Of a stretch of 64,000 nucleotides of DNA, positions 33,832 to 43,442 are shown one piece after another; within the stretch, counting starts at the first letter, position 1; each line of letters begins with the position of its first letter. This DNA comes from Rhizobacter sp. Root1238 (GTDB taxonomy: Bacteria > Pseudomonadota > Gammaproteobacteria > Burkholderiales > Burkholderiaceae_C): NCBI RefSeq assembly GCF_001425825.1, contig NZ_LMDM01000001.1:132204-196203 (forward strand), given 5' to 3'. Below the pieces are notes generated by a model. That model made no database searches and was not told the DNA's origin. It was given only the letters and a program-made list of their open reading frames with translations. Made by a program: the position numbers and the translations under genes.

Positions 33832-35565
33832 CTATGACGCCCTCTCGCGTCCAGCCGCTTCGTGGCGATACCCCCGCGGAATCGCCCCCAGCAACCGCTT
33901 CGTGTACTCCTGCTGCGGCTGCTCCAATATCTGCGCGACGCTCGCCTGCTCGACGACCTCGCCGTCCTTCATCACCAGCACCTCGTCCGCCATGAAGCGC
34001 ACCACCGCCAGGTCGTGGCTGATGAAGATGTAGGCCAGCCCCAGTTCGTCTTGCAGGTCCTTCAGCAGGTTCAGCACCTGCGCCTGCACCGACACGTCGA
34101 GCGCGCTGACCGCCTCGTCGAGCACCAGCACCTCCGGGTCCAGCGTCAGGCAGCGCGCGATCGCGACCCGCTGGCGCTGGCCGCCCGAGAACTCGTGTGG
34201 GTACTTGTGCATCGCGCTGTCGTCCAGCCCCACCTTCGTCAGCAGCGCGCGCGCCCGCTGCTCGCGCGCCGCGGTGTCGCCGCCGATGCCGTGGATCGCC
34301 ATCGGCTCGGTCAGCGTCTGCCCGATCGTGAAGCGCGGGTTCAGCGATGCATATGGGTTCTGGAACACCACCTGGATGCGTCGGCGCATCGGCAGCAGCT
34401 CGCGCCGGCTCAGCGCCAGCAGGTCCTGGCCGTCGAACATCACCTTGCCGCCGACCGGCCCGCCGTTCACCTCGTGCAGGCGCAGCAGCGTCAGCCCCAT
34501 CGTGGTCTTGCCCGAGCCCGACTCGCCGACCACGCCCAGCGTGTGACCGCGCCGCAGCGTGAAGCTCGCGCCCTTCACCGCGCGGAACTCCTTGCGGCCG
34601 AACACGCCGCTGCGCAGCCAGAAGCTCTTCGTCAGGTCGCTCGCATCGATCACGATCGGTGCCAGCGCGTCTTTCGGTGCCGGTGCCGCGGCGGCCTCGC
34701 GCCCGGCGATGTGGTCGTCGATCACCATCAGCCGCGCGCCGCGTTGCGCAAGCGTCGGCCGGCAGGCCAGCAGCGCCTTCGTGTACGCGTCGTGCGGCGC
34801 ACTGAAGATCTGCGCCACCGGGCCATGCTCGCGCACCGTGCCCTGGCGCATCACGACCACCTGGTCGGCAATCTCGCCGACCACGCCCAGGTCGTGCGTG
34901 ATGAACAGCATGCTCATGCGGTGCTGCGTCTTCAGCTTCGCGAGCAGCTCCAGGATCTGGCGCTGGATCGTCACGTCGAGCGCGGTCGTCGGCTCGTCGG
35001 CGATCAACAGTTTCGGCTCGCACGACAGCGCCATCGCGATCATCACGCGCTGCTGCTGTCCGCCCGACAGCTCGTGCGGATAGGCCGCCAGCCGCCGCTT
35101 CGGCTCCGGCAGCCCCACCTCGGCCAGTAGCGCCTCGGCGCGTGACAGCGCCTGCTTGCGCGTCATGCCCAGGTGGCGCATCAGCGGTTCCACCAGCTGC
35201 TGCCCGACGGTGAACACCGGGTTCAGCGAGCTCATCGGGTCCTGGAACACGCAGGCGATGTCCTTGCCGCGCAGCGCCTGCAGCTCGGGCAGCGTCGCGG
35301 CCAGCAGGTCGCGGCCCTGGAATGCGATCGCGCCCTGCCGCTCGGCATTGCTCGGCAGCAGGTTCAGGATCGACATCGCGGTCACGCTCTTGCCCGAGCC
35401 CGATTCGCCGACCAGCGCCACCGTGGTGTTCTCCGGCACGTCGAAGCTGACGCCGACCGGCTGCCCACCGATGTCGCGGCCCACGGCCTGCGTGCGCTGC
35501 ACCACGCCGCCGTCATTGCCCACGCGGAACGACACGCGCAGGTCCTTGATGCTCAACAAGCTCAT
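33832..35565 (-). CDS. yejF: Peptide ABC transporter dual ATPase (YejF-like)
   Basis: A 577-residue fusion of two ABC ATPase domains. Domain 1 has Walker [10 protein letters not shown] near 52 and signature [10 protein letters not shown]. Domain 2 has [12 protein letters not shown] near 340 and signature [10 protein letters not shown], with Walker [10 protein letters not shown] and [11 protein letters not shown]. The fused arrangement is that of YejF, the energy unit of the YejABEF oligopeptide/microcin C importer. It is the last gene of a minus-strand operon; its ATG overlaps the stop of the yejE-like permease. Confidence 0.85.
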   Translation of the reverse strand: MSLLSIKDLRVSFRVGNDGGVVQRTQAVGRDIGGQPVGVSFDVPENTTVALVGESGSGKSVTAMSILNLLPSNAERQGAIAFQGRDLLAATLPELQALRGKDIACVFQDPMSSLNPVFTVGQQLVEPLMRHLGMTRKQALSRAEALLAEVGLPEPKRRLAAYPHELSGGQQQRVMIAMALSCEPKLLIADEPTTALDVTIQRQILELLAKLKTQHRMSMLFITHDLGVVGEIADQVVVMRQGTVREHGPVAQIFSAPHDAYTKALLACRPTLAQRGARLMVIDDHIAGREAAAAPAPKDALAPIVIDASDLTKSFWLRSGVFGRKEFRAVKGASFTLRRGHTLGVVGESGSGKTTMGLTLLRLHEVNGGPVGGKVMFDGQDLLALSRRELLPMRRRIQVVFQNPYASLNPRFTIGQTLTEPMAIHGIGGDTAAREQRARALLTKVGLDDSAMHKYPHEFSGGQRQRVAIARCLTLDPEVLVLDEAVSALDVSVQAQVLNLLKDLQDELGLAYIFISHDLAVVRFMADEVLVMKDGEVVEQASVAQILEQPQQEYTKRLLGAIPRGYRHEAAGRERAS

Positions 35566-36608
35566 TCCAATCCCCGCAGCTTCGGATCCAGCGCATCGCG
35601 CAACGCATCGGCAAACAGCGAGAACGCCGTCACGAACACCGCCATGAACGCGGTCGCCGCCGCCAGCTGCCACCAGTAGCCGAGGATCAGCTCGCTCTGC
35701 GCCTCGGCCAGCATCGTGCCCCACGACACGTCGTCGACACCGACGCCCAGCCCGAGGTACGACAGGATCACCTCGAACTTGATGAAGCCGACCACCAGCA
35801 GCGACATGCGCACCAGGATCACGTGGCTGATGTTCGGCAGGATGTGGCGGAACATGCGCGACGCCGCCGACGCGCCGATCGCCTCGGCCGAGCGCACGTA
35901 CTCCCGCACCGAATGCTTCAGGAACTCGGCGCGCACCTGGCGGTACATGCCGGTCCAGCCGACCAGCGCGAGGATGATCGCGACGCTGCTGATGCCGCGC
36001 CCGAAGAGCACCGCGAACGACAGGATCAGCAGGATGTCCGGGATCGACGTGAACACGCTGTACAACCACTCGAGGAAATCGCCGACCTTGCCGCCGAAGA
36101 AGCCGGCCAGCGCGCCGAGCAGCGTGCCGATCACGCTGGCCGCGATGGCCGCCAGCAGGCCGACGAACACCGAGGTCTGCGTGCCCTTCAGCGCCTTGGT
36201 CAGCACGTCGCGTCCGATGCGGTCGCCGCCGAACGGCAGCGTCTCGCGCTTGATGCTGTCCTCGGTCTTGAACTTCGCGGCGCGCTCGTCCCACTCCTTG
36301 TAGCGCGGCGCCAGCGGGTCCACCGCCGACAGGTCGATGTTCGGGCCCTTCGGCACCGGGATCGCGCTCTGCTCGGCGGCCGGCGCCGGGCCGAGGAAGG
36401 TCGGCGGTGCATTGGGCACGCCCACTTCCTTCTGCCAGCCGCGCGCCAGCAGCCCGACCGAGCCCAGCAGCACCAGCAGCGCGAACGCCGCCACCACCAC
36501 CATCGCCACCATGCCGACACGGTCGGCCTTCAGCCGCTTCCACGCGGCCTGCCACACGCCCAGCGATTGCCGTGCCGGCATCCCTGCGGGAGAAATGACC
36601 GCGCTCAT
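35562..36608 (-). CDS. yejE: Peptide ABC transporter permease (YejE-like)
   Basis: A 348-residue inner-membrane permease of the DppC/OppC/YejE class. After an N-terminal helix (about 35-60) comes a long periplasmic loop (about 65-140, including APRYKEWDERAAKFK) that is characteristic of YejE. Five further helices carry the EAA loop SAEAIGASAASRMFRHILPN that contacts the ATPase. It overlaps both neighbours by four bases, in the order permease B, permease E, ATPase. Confidence 0.85.
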   Translation of the reverse strand: MSAVISPAGMPARQSLGVWQAAWKRLKADRVGMVAMVVVAAFALLVLLGSVGLLARGWQKEVGVPNAPPTFLGPAPAAEQSAIPVPKGPNIDLSAVDPLAPRYKEWDERAAKFKTEDSIKRETLPFGGDRIGRDVLTKALKGTQTSVFVGLLAAIAASVIGTLLGALAGFFGGKVGDFLEWLYSVFTSIPDILLILSFAVLFGRGISSVAIILALVGWTGMYRQVRAEFLKHSVREYVRSAEAIGASAASRMFRHILPNISHVILVRMSLLVVGFIKFEVILSYLGLGVGVDDVSWGTMLAEAQSELILGYWWQLAAATAFMAVFVTAFSLFADALRDALDPKLRGLE

Positions 36609-37543
36609 TTGAGCACCACCCGCGGATCGATCAGCTTGTAAAGGATGTCCGCGCCCAGGTTCACCAGCATCGTCAGCATCGCCAGGTAGACGGTGACCGC
36701 CTGGATCACCGGGTAGTCGCTGCGGTTCACCGCGAGGATGATCTCGCGGCCGAGGCCCGGGATCGAGAAGAACACCTCGATCAGGAACGAGCCGACGAAC
36801 ACGCCCGGCAGCGCCAGCGCGATGTTGGTGACGATCGGGATCATCGCGTTGCGCAGCACGTGCTTGAACAGCACCGTGCGCTCGGTCATGCCCTTCGCAC
36901 GCGCGGTGCGCACGTAGTCGTGGCCGAGCTCGTCGAGGAAGAAGGTGCGGTACAGCCGCGTCTGCGGGGCCAGGCCCACCAGCAGCGCCAGCAGCACCGG
37001 CAGCGGCACGTAGACCGCGAGGTTGGTCCAGGTGCTGTCGCTCCAGCCCTGCACCGGGAACCAGCCGAGCTGGAAGCCGAACACGTACTGGCCGACGATG
37101 ATGTAGACCAGGAACGAGATCGACAGCGCGACGGTCGAGATCACCATGATGCTGCGATCGGCCAGCGAGCCGCGGCGGTAAGCCACCCACATCGCGATCG
37201 GCAGCGCGAGCAGCGTGTCGAGCGCGAGGATCGGCAGCATCACCGTCAGCGTGGCCGGCGCGCGGGTCGCGAAGATGTTGCTGACGGCTTCCTGCGTGGC
37301 CCAGCTGTGGCCCCAGTCCAGCGTCACGATGCTGCGGAAGTAGATCAGCAGCTGCTGCCACACCGGCTTGTTCAGCCCGAGCTGCTCGCGGATCGCGTCC
37401 ACCTGCTGCGGGGTGGCGTTCAGGCCACCGAGGATTTCGGCGGGGTCGCCGCCGACGTACTTGAAGAGGAAGAACACCAGCAGCACCACCCCGATCAAGG
37501 TCGGGATCATTTGCCACAGGCGCCGTATCAGGTAGGCCGCCAT
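36605..37543 (-). CDS. yejB: Peptide ABC transporter permease (YejB-like)
   Basis: A 312-residue permease of the DppB/OppB/YejB class, first gene of the permease-ATPase operon. It starts with the usual IRRLWQMIPTLIGVVLLVFF helix and has the EAA-type loop YVRTARAKGMTERTVLFKHVLRN and the GVFVGSFLIEVFFSIPGLG segment. The ATG at 37543 opens this first helix; the ribosome-binding site is weak. It diverges from the first of three binding-protein genes across about 305 bases that contain no other gene. Confidence 0.85.
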   Translation of the reverse strand: MAAYLIRRLWQMIPTLIGVVLLVFFLFKYVGGDPAEILGGLNATPQQVDAIREQLGLNKPVWQQLLIYFRSIVTLDWGHSWATQEAVSNIFATRAPATLTVMLPILALDTLLALPIAMWVAYRRGSLADRSIMVISTVALSISFLVYIIVGQYVFGFQLGWFPVQGWSDSTWTNLAVYVPLPVLLALLVGLAPQTRLYRTFFLDELGHDYVRTARAKGMTERTVLFKHVLRNAMIPIVTNIALALPGVFVGSFLIEVFFSIPGLGREIILAVNRSDYPVIQAVTVYLAMLTMLVNLGADILYKLIDPRVVLK

Positions 37544-37848
37544 ATCGTCGTGAGCGTCTCGGGTCGAGAAAGAGGACCGGCACCCCCCGCCGGCCCGGGT
37601 CGGGAGGCGCGGTTGCCGGAATCTGGGCAGGCGCGAGTCTAAGGCCCGGCCAGAAGACCCCTGCCCCGCGTTTGCCCTCAGGAACCCGGAGAGCACGCAA
37701 CTTGCATGCCGATGCCGAAAGTTCCCGCGCACGGGCCGGGGCAAGCCCGGAGGCCGAGCGCCCCGGGCAGGCCCTAGACTTCGCGCCTTCGGCATGCCGC
37801 CGCGCCACGAGCGCCGGCAGCGTGCCCTCCCACCAGGAGTTCGTGACC

Positions 37849-39693
37849 ATGATCCGACGCGGTGCAGCCGGGCTGCTCGCCTTCCTCGCGCTGATGGCGG
37901 CCGCGCTGCCGGCGCTTGCCGGGCCGGCGCCTGCCGCGCAGCCTGCGGCCTCGCTGAAGGTGCTGCGCTATGCCTTCCCGGTCGCCGAAACCGGCTTCGA
38001 TCCGGTGCAGCTCAGCGACCTCTATTCGCGCACCGTCACCGCCGGCATCTTCGAGACGCCGCTGACCTTCGACTTCCTCGCGCGCCCGATCCGCATGAAG
38101 CCGAACACCGCGGCGGCGATGCCCGAGATCTCGGCCGACTTCAAGACCTTCACGTTCCGCCTGAAACCCGGCACTTACTTCCAGGACGACCCGGCCTTCA
38201 AGGGCCAGCGCCGCGAGCTGGTCGCGCAGGACTATGTCTACACGCTGAAGCGCCACTACGACCCGCAGTGGAAGAGCCCGAACCTGTACCTGCTGGAGAA
38301 CGCGAAGCTGCTCGGCCTGTCGGAACTGCGCCGGCAGGTGCTGGCTTCGAAGCAGCCGTTCCCGTACGACCGCGAGGTCGACGGCCTGCGCGCGCTCGAC
38401 CGCTACACCTTCCAGATCAAGCTGGCCGAGCCGTCGCCGCGCTTCCACCAGCAGATCCTGACCGACGCCGGCGCGTTCGGCGCGGTGGCGCGCGAAGTGG
38501 TCGAGTTCTACGGCGACAAGATCATGGCGCACCCGGTCGGCACCGGGCCGTTCCGGCTGGCCGACTGGCGCCGCAGTTCGCTGATCGTGCTGGAGCGCAA
38601 TCCCGGCTACCGCGAGCAGTTCTACGACGAGGAAGCGCCGGCCGACGATCCCCGCTCCCAGGCCATCGCACGCGCGATGAAGGGCAAGCGCATCCCGATG
38701 CTCGACCGCATCGAGATCTCGATCATCGAAGAGGCGCAGCCGCGCTGGCTGAGCTTCCTGAACGGCCAGAACGATTTCCTGGACCGCCTGCCGGCCGAGT
38801 TCTCCGGCATCGCGATCCCGCACAACCGGCTCGCGCCGAACCTGGCCAAGCGCGGCATCCAGATGGAGCAGGCGCCGCTGGTCGACGCGGTGATCGCCGG
38901 CTTCTTCAACCACGAGAACCCGGTGGTCGGCGGCTACACGCCCGAGAAGGTGGCACTGCGGCGGGCGATCTCGCTGGCCTACAACACGCCGGCCGAACTG
39001 CAGCTGGCGCGCAAGAACCAGGCGGTGCCGGCGCAGACCGCGATCGCGCCGGCGGTGTACGGCTACGACCCGACGGTCAAGACCGAGATGAGCGACTACG
39101 ACCCCGACCGGGCGCGCGCGCTGCTCGACACCTACGGGTATGTCGACCGCGACGGCGACGGCTGGCGCGACCTGCCCGACGGCAGCCCGCTGGTGATCGA
39201 ATACTCGACGCAGCCCGACCAGCTGAGCCGGCAACTCGTCGAGCTGTGGGACAAGAGCATGCGCGCGGTCAACATCCGCATGGTGTTCAGGACCGCGAAG
39301 TGGCCGGAGAACCTGAAGGCCTCGCGCGCCGGCAAGCTGATGATGTGGGGCGTGGCCTGGAGCGCGACGACGCCGGACGCCGACACCTTCCTCGCGCTCG
39401 CGTACGGCCCGAACAAGGGCGGCGCCAACCATTCGCGCTTCGACCTGCCGGCCTTCAACGTGCTGTTCGAGAAGCAGGGCCGCATGCCCGACGGGCCGGA
39501 GCGCGAGGCGGTGCTGCGCGAGGCGAGCAAGCTGATGGTGGCGTACGCGCCGTACAAGATCAGCGCGCACCGCATCGCCACCGACCTGATGCAGCCGTGG
39601 GTGCTCGGCTACCGCCGCAACCCGTTCGTCCGCGAGTTCTGGAAATTCCTCGACATCGACACCGCGCTCGAAGCCGCGCGCACCTCGCCATGA
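37849..39693 (+). CDS. YejA-type peptide-binding protein, copy 1
   Basis: A 614-residue periplasmic binding protein of ABC family 5 (OppA/YejA type). A Sec signal peptide of about 24 residues ends ALPALA. The mature N-terminus LRYAFPVAETGFDPVQLSD, the VGTGPFRLADWRRSSLIVLE segment and the WVLGYRRNPFVREFWKFLDID tail are shared with the next two genes. Near residue 433 is DRDGDGWRDLPDG, resembling a calcium-binding loop. The ATG at 37849 is chosen over a GTG six bases earlier; AGGAG is upstream. It should feed the adjacent Yej-type permease. Confidence 0.87.
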   Translation: MIRRGAAGLLAFLALMAAALPALAGPAPAAQPAASLKVLRYAFPVAETGFDPVQLSDLYSRTVTAGIFETPLTFDFLARPIRMKPNTAAAMPEISADFKTFTFRLKPGTYFQDDPAFKGQRRELVAQDYVYTLKRHYDPQWKSPNLYLLENAKLLGLSELRRQVLASKQPFPYDREVDGLRALDRYTFQIKLAEPSPRFHQQILTDAGAFGAVAREVVEFYGDKIMAHPVGTGPFRLADWRRSSLIVLERNPGYREQFYDEEAPADDPRSQAIARAMKGKRIPMLDRIEISIIEEAQPRWLSFLNGQNDFLDRLPAEFSGIAIPHNRLAPNLAKRGIQMEQAPLVDAVIAGFFNHENPVVGGYTPEKVALRRAISLAYNTPAELQLARKNQAVPAQTAIAPAVYGYDPTVKTEMSDYDPDRARALLDTYGYVDRDGDGWRDLPDGSPLVIEYSTQPDQLSRQLVELWDKSMRAVNIRMVFRTAKWPENLKASRAGKLMMWGVAWSATTPDADTFLALAYGPNKGGANHSRFDLPAFNVLFEKQGRMPDGPEREAVLREASKLMVAYAPYKISAHRIATDLMQPWVLGYRRNPFVREFWKFLDIDTALEAARTSP

Positions 39694-41540
39694 CCTGCCG
39701 ATCCATGCTGCTCCCCCGACACCGATTCCTCGCCGCCGGCGCCGCGCTGCTGCTGACCTTCGCGGGCGGCGCCCAGGCGCAGCCGGCTGCGTCGTCGCCC
39801 GCCGCCGGCGCACCGGTCGCGAAGACCTTCCGCTGGGCCTTCGTCGCCGCCGAGACCGGCTTCGACCCGGTGAAGATCAGCGACCTGTACTCGCGCTACG
39901 TCACGACGCACCTGTTCGAAGCGCTGGTCCGCTACGACTACCTGGCCCGCCCGTTCAAGGTGCGACCCGAGGCCGCCGTCGAGATGCCCGAGGTGTCGGC
40001 GGATTTCCGCACCTACACCTTCCACCTGCGCCCCGGGGTCTACTTCCAGGACGACCCGGCGTTCAAGGGCCGGCGCCGCGAGCTGGTCGCGCAGGACTTC
40101 GTCTACTCGATCAAGCGCTTCTTCGATCCTGCCAACGCGAGCCCGAACTACGCGGAGATGAACGACCAGGGCTTCATTGGCCTGGAGGAGCTGCGCCAGC
40201 AGGCGCTCGCGAAGAAGGCGCCGTTCGACTACGACAAGCCGGTCGACGGCCTGAAGGCGCTCGACCGCTACACGCTGCAGATCAAGCTGAACACCCCCCG
40301 CCCGCGCCTGCTGTTCACGCTGGCCGACAGCAGCCTGTACGGCGCGGTCGCGCGCGAGGTCATCGAGCTCTACGGCGACAGGACGATGGAGCACCCGGTG
40401 GGCACCGGGCCGTTCAAGCTCGGTGCATGGCGGCGCAGCTCGCAGATCGTGCTGGAGCGCAACCCCGGCTTCCACGAGGCCTTCTACGATGCCGAGCCGA
40501 ATGCCGACGATGCCGAAGGCCAGGCGCTGCTGCAGCGCTTCAAGGGGCGCCGGCTGCCGATGATCGACCGCGTCGAAATCTCGATCCTCGAGGAAAGCCA
40601 GCCGCGCTGGCTGGCCTTCCTGAACGGCGAGACCGACCTCGTCGCGGTGCCGCTGGAGTTCGCGAACCAGGCCGTGCCCAACGGCAAGCTGGCGCCGAAC
40701 CTGGCGAAGCGCGGCATCCAGATGCAGCGCGTCCTCAACCCGGACCGCACGCTGTACTACTTCAACATGGAAGACCCGACGGTCGGCGGCTACACGGCCG
40801 ACAAGGTCGCGCTGCGCCGCGCGATCCGGCTGGCCACCGACGTCAACCGCGAGATCGCCGGCGTGCGCCGCGGCCAGGCGATCCCGGCGCAGAGCATGGT
40901 GGCGCCCGGCACCTTCGGCTACGACCCGGACTACAAGACCGAGAACAGCGACTACGACGTCGGCCGCGCGAAGGCGCTGCTCGACATGTACGGCTATGTC
41001 GACCGCAACGGCGACGGCTGGCGCGACATGCCCGACGGCAGCCCGCTGGTGATCCGCTACGCCACGTTGCCGGACAGCCTGTCGCGCCAGTTCGACGAGC
41101 TGTGGAAGAAGAACATGGACGCGGTCGGCGTGCGCATCGAAATCAAGCCCGCGCAGTGGCCGGAGAACCTGAAGGCGGCCCGCGCCGGCCAGCTGATGGT
41201 GTGGCAGCTCGGCTACACCGCGTCGACCCCCGACGTGCAGGACGCGCTGCAGCTGCTCTATGGCCCGGGCGCCGGTGGCCAGAACCTCGGGCGGTTCAGG
41301 AACGAGCGCTTCGATGCGATCTACGATCGCATGCGCAGCATCCCCGACGGCCCGGAACGCCTCGCGCTCCTCGACGAGGCGAACCGCATCGTGACGGCGC
41401 TCGCGCCGCACAAGTACAACGTGCACCGCATCGTCACCGACCTGGCGCAGCCGTGGGTGATCGGGTACCGGCGGCCGGTCTTCGTCAGCCGCTTCTGGCA
41501 GTACCTCGACATCGACGAGAGTCGCCGGGTCCGGCACTGA
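39690..41540 (+). CDS. YejA-type peptide-binding protein, copy 2
   Basis: A 616-residue paralogue of copy 1, overlapping its stop by four bases (ATGA). The signal peptide ends AGGAQAQ; a second ATG at 39705 would also keep it. Shared features include ETGFDPVKISDLYSR, the VGTGPFKLGAWRRSSQIVLE segment and the loop DRNGDGWRDMPDG. The ligand-contacting middle region differs clearly from copy 1 (for example LNPDRTLYYFNMEDP), so a different peptide or compound may be recognised by the same membrane complex. Confidence 0.87.
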   Translation: MTCRSMLLPRHRFLAAGAALLLTFAGGAQAQPAASSPAAGAPVAKTFRWAFVAAETGFDPVKISDLYSRYVTTHLFEALVRYDYLARPFKVRPEAAVEMPEVSADFRTYTFHLRPGVYFQDDPAFKGRRRELVAQDFVYSIKRFFDPANASPNYAEMNDQGFIGLEELRQQALAKKAPFDYDKPVDGLKALDRYTLQIKLNTPRPRLLFTLADSSLYGAVAREVIELYGDRTMEHPVGTGPFKLGAWRRSSQIVLERNPGFHEAFYDAEPNADDAEGQALLQRFKGRRLPMIDRVEISILEESQPRWLAFLNGETDLVAVPLEFANQAVPNGKLAPNLAKRGIQMQRVLNPDRTLYYFNMEDPTVGGYTADKVALRRAIRLATDVNREIAGVRRGQAIPAQSMVAPGTFGYDPDYKTENSDYDVGRAKALLDMYGYVDRNGDGWRDMPDGSPLVIRYATLPDSLSRQFDELWKKNMDAVGVRIEIKPAQWPENLKAARAGQLMVWQLGYTASTPDVQDALQLLYGPGAGGQNLGRFRNERFDAIYDRMRSIPDGPERLALLDEANRIVTALAPHKYNVHRIVTDLAQPWVIGYRRPVFVSRFWQYLDIDESRRVRH

Positions 41541-41559
41541 GCGGCGCGGCGCAGCAGGC

Positions 41560-43335
41560 ATGGAGCTGACGCGCCGCACCTGGCTTGCCGCCTCGGCGGC
41601 GCTGTCGTGCGCGGCACCGGGCGGCGCGGGCGCGGCCGACACCACGCTGCGCCTGGCCTTCGACGCCGCCGAGACCGGCTTCGATCCGTGCCAGATCTCG
41701 GACGTCAACTCGGCGCAGGTGGCGTCCGCGATCTTCGAGCCGCCGCTGCGCTACGACTACCTCGCGCGCCCGGTCAAGCTGCGCCCGAACACCGCGGCAC
41801 TGCCCGAGATCGGCGACGACTTCAAGACCTTCACGTTCCGCCTGCGTCCCGGCATCTTCTTCGCCGACGACCCGGTCTTCGGCGGCACGCCGCGCGAGCT
41901 GGTCGCGCAGGACTACGTCTACAGCGTCAAGCGCTACTACGACCCGCGGCTGAACTGCGAGAACCTCTACGTGTTCGAGAACGCGAAGCTGCGCGACCTG
42001 AGCGAGTTGCGCGCGCAGGCCCGCCAGCGCGGCAAGCCGTTCGACTACGACCGCGAGGTCGACGGCATCCGCGCGCTCGACCGCTACACCTTCCGCATCC
42101 GGCTCGCCGAGCCGAGCCCGCGCTTCCACCACTGGTTCACGCAGGGTGCGCTGGTCGGTGCGGTGGCGCGCGAGGTGGTCGAGCACTATGGCGCCGAGAT
42201 CGCCGCGCACCCGGTGGGCACCGGCCCGTTCATGCTCGCGAGCTGGCGCCGCGCGTCGCGCATCGAACTCGTGCGCAACCCGCGTTTCCGCGAACAGCAC
42301 TTCGAGGCCGAGCCGGCGCCCGACGATGCGCAGGCGCAGCAGGTCGCGCGCGAGCTGGCCGGCCGGCGCCTGCCGCTGGCCGAGCGCATCGAGGTCAGCG
42401 TGATCACCGAGTCGCAGCCGCGCTGGCTCGCATTCGTCAACGGCGCGCTCGACGTGCTGGAGCTGCCGGTGGAGTTCACGCCGATCGCCGCACCGGGCAA
42501 CCGCATCGCGCCGCACCTCGCGCGCCACGGCGTGCGGCTGCAGCGCAGCGCGAAGGCCGACATGGCGCTGACCTACTTCAACATGGACGACCCGGTGGTC
42601 GGCGGCAACGCTTCCGAGAAGGTGGCGCTGCGCCGCGCGATCTGCCTGGCCTACGACAACCGGCAGGACCTGGAGGAGTTGCGCCACGGCCAGGGCATCC
42701 CGGCGCAATCGGTGGTGGCGCCGTTCACGTCCGGCTACGAGGAAGACTACCGCAGCACGATGAGCGAGACCAGCGTGTCGCGCGCGATGGCGCTGCTCGA
42801 TCTCTTCGGCTACGTCGACCGCGATGGCGATGGCTGGCGCGAACTGCCCGACGGTCGGCCGCTGGTGCTGCGGCTCGCATCGCGGCCGGAGCAGCGGCAG
42901 CGCCAGTTCAACGAGCTGTGGCACAAGTGCATGGCGGCGGTGGGCCTGCGCATCCAGTTCGACATCGCGAGCTGGCCCGACCTGCTGAAGATGGGTCGCG
43001 CCGGCAAGCTGATGATGTGGGGCTTCAGCTGGGTGGCCGGCACGCCCGACGGCGGCTTCTTCCTCGGCATCGGCTACGGCCCGAACGCGAACGAATCGAA
43101 CGACGCGCACTTCGCGCTGCCGGCCTACGATCGCCTGTTCGAGCGACAGAACGTGCTGCCCGACGGGCCGGAACGCGCCGCGCTGATGCGCGAGGCGAAG
43201 AACATGCTGGTGGCGTACATGCCGTACAAGGCGCATGTGCACACCGTCGTCAGCGACGTGCTGCAGCGGCGCGTGATCGGGCACCTTCGGCATCCGTTCA
43301 TGCGCGACACCTGGCAGTACATCGGAATCGAGTGA
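41560..43335 (+). CDS. YejA-type peptide-binding protein, copy 3
   Basis: A 591-residue third paralogue, 19 bases after copy 2. Unlike the other two, its N-terminus MELTRRTWLAASAALSC has a twin-arginine-like motif, so export may be by the Tat route. The body keeps ETGFDPCQISDVNSAQ, VGTGPFMLASWRRASRIEL and the loop DRDGDGWRELPDG, and adds extra cysteines (FDPCQ, RLNCENL, CLAYD) that suggest a different redox or folding environment. Repeat copy C begins six bases after its stop. Confidence 0.85.
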   Translation: MELTRRTWLAASAALSCAAPGGAGAADTTLRLAFDAAETGFDPCQISDVNSAQVASAIFEPPLRYDYLARPVKLRPNTAALPEIGDDFKTFTFRLRPGIFFADDPVFGGTPRELVAQDYVYSVKRYYDPRLNCENLYVFENAKLRDLSELRAQARQRGKPFDYDREVDGIRALDRYTFRIRLAEPSPRFHHWFTQGALVGAVAREVVEHYGAEIAAHPVGTGPFMLASWRRASRIELVRNPRFREQHFEAEPAPDDAQAQQVARELAGRRLPLAERIEVSVITESQPRWLAFVNGALDVLELPVEFTPIAAPGNRIAPHLARHGVRLQRSAKADMALTYFNMDDPVVGGNASEKVALRRAICLAYDNRQDLEELRHGQGIPAQSVVAPFTSGYEEDYRSTMSETSVSRAMALLDLFGYVDRDGDGWRELPDGRPLVLRLASRPEQRQRQFNELWHKCMAAVGLRIQFDIASWPDLLKMGRAGKLMMWGFSWVAGTPDGGFFLGIGYGPNANESNDAHFALPAYDRLFERQNVLPDGPERAALMREAKNMLVAYMPYKAHVHTVVSDVLQRRVIGHLRHPFMRDTWQYIGIE

Positions 43336-43341
43336 ATGACA

Positions 43342-43419
43342 GCCCCTCGATCAACGAGTACGTCGACCGATCCCCTGAGGGGATGCGGGCCGGCTTGGGG
43401 CGGCCCGGCGCTCGGCCCG
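43342..43419. repeat. Three-hairpin intergenic repeat, copy C
   Basis: Same orientation as copy A. It lies between two genes on the same strand, the third binding protein and the acetoacetyl-CoA synthetase, so here it is between co-directional genes rather than convergent ones. Stems two and three are intact (ATCCCC/GGGGAT and GGGCCG/CGGCCC); the first stem has two A-C mismatches. A strong Shine-Dalgarno for the next gene begins 12 bases after it. Confidence 0.9.
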
Positions 43420-43430
43420 CTGCGCTAACG

Positions 43431-43437
43431 AAGGAGG
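43431..43437 (+). promoter_or_regulatory. Consensus Shine-Dalgarno of the acetoacetyl-CoA synthetase gene
   Basis: AAGGAGG with a five-base spacer to the ATG at 43443 is a full match to the anti-Shine-Dalgarno. It fixes the start and stands out among the mostly weak sites in this window. Confidence 0.8.
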
Positions 43438-43442
43438 TTCCC

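Noticed and set aside
43338-43440. Protein-coding readings of the intergenic repeat (SPEGMRAGLGRPGARP and its antisense RAPGRPKPARIP)
   Set aside because: The repeat is open in several frames, but it is confined to gaps between genes and shows stem covariation rather than codon conservation.
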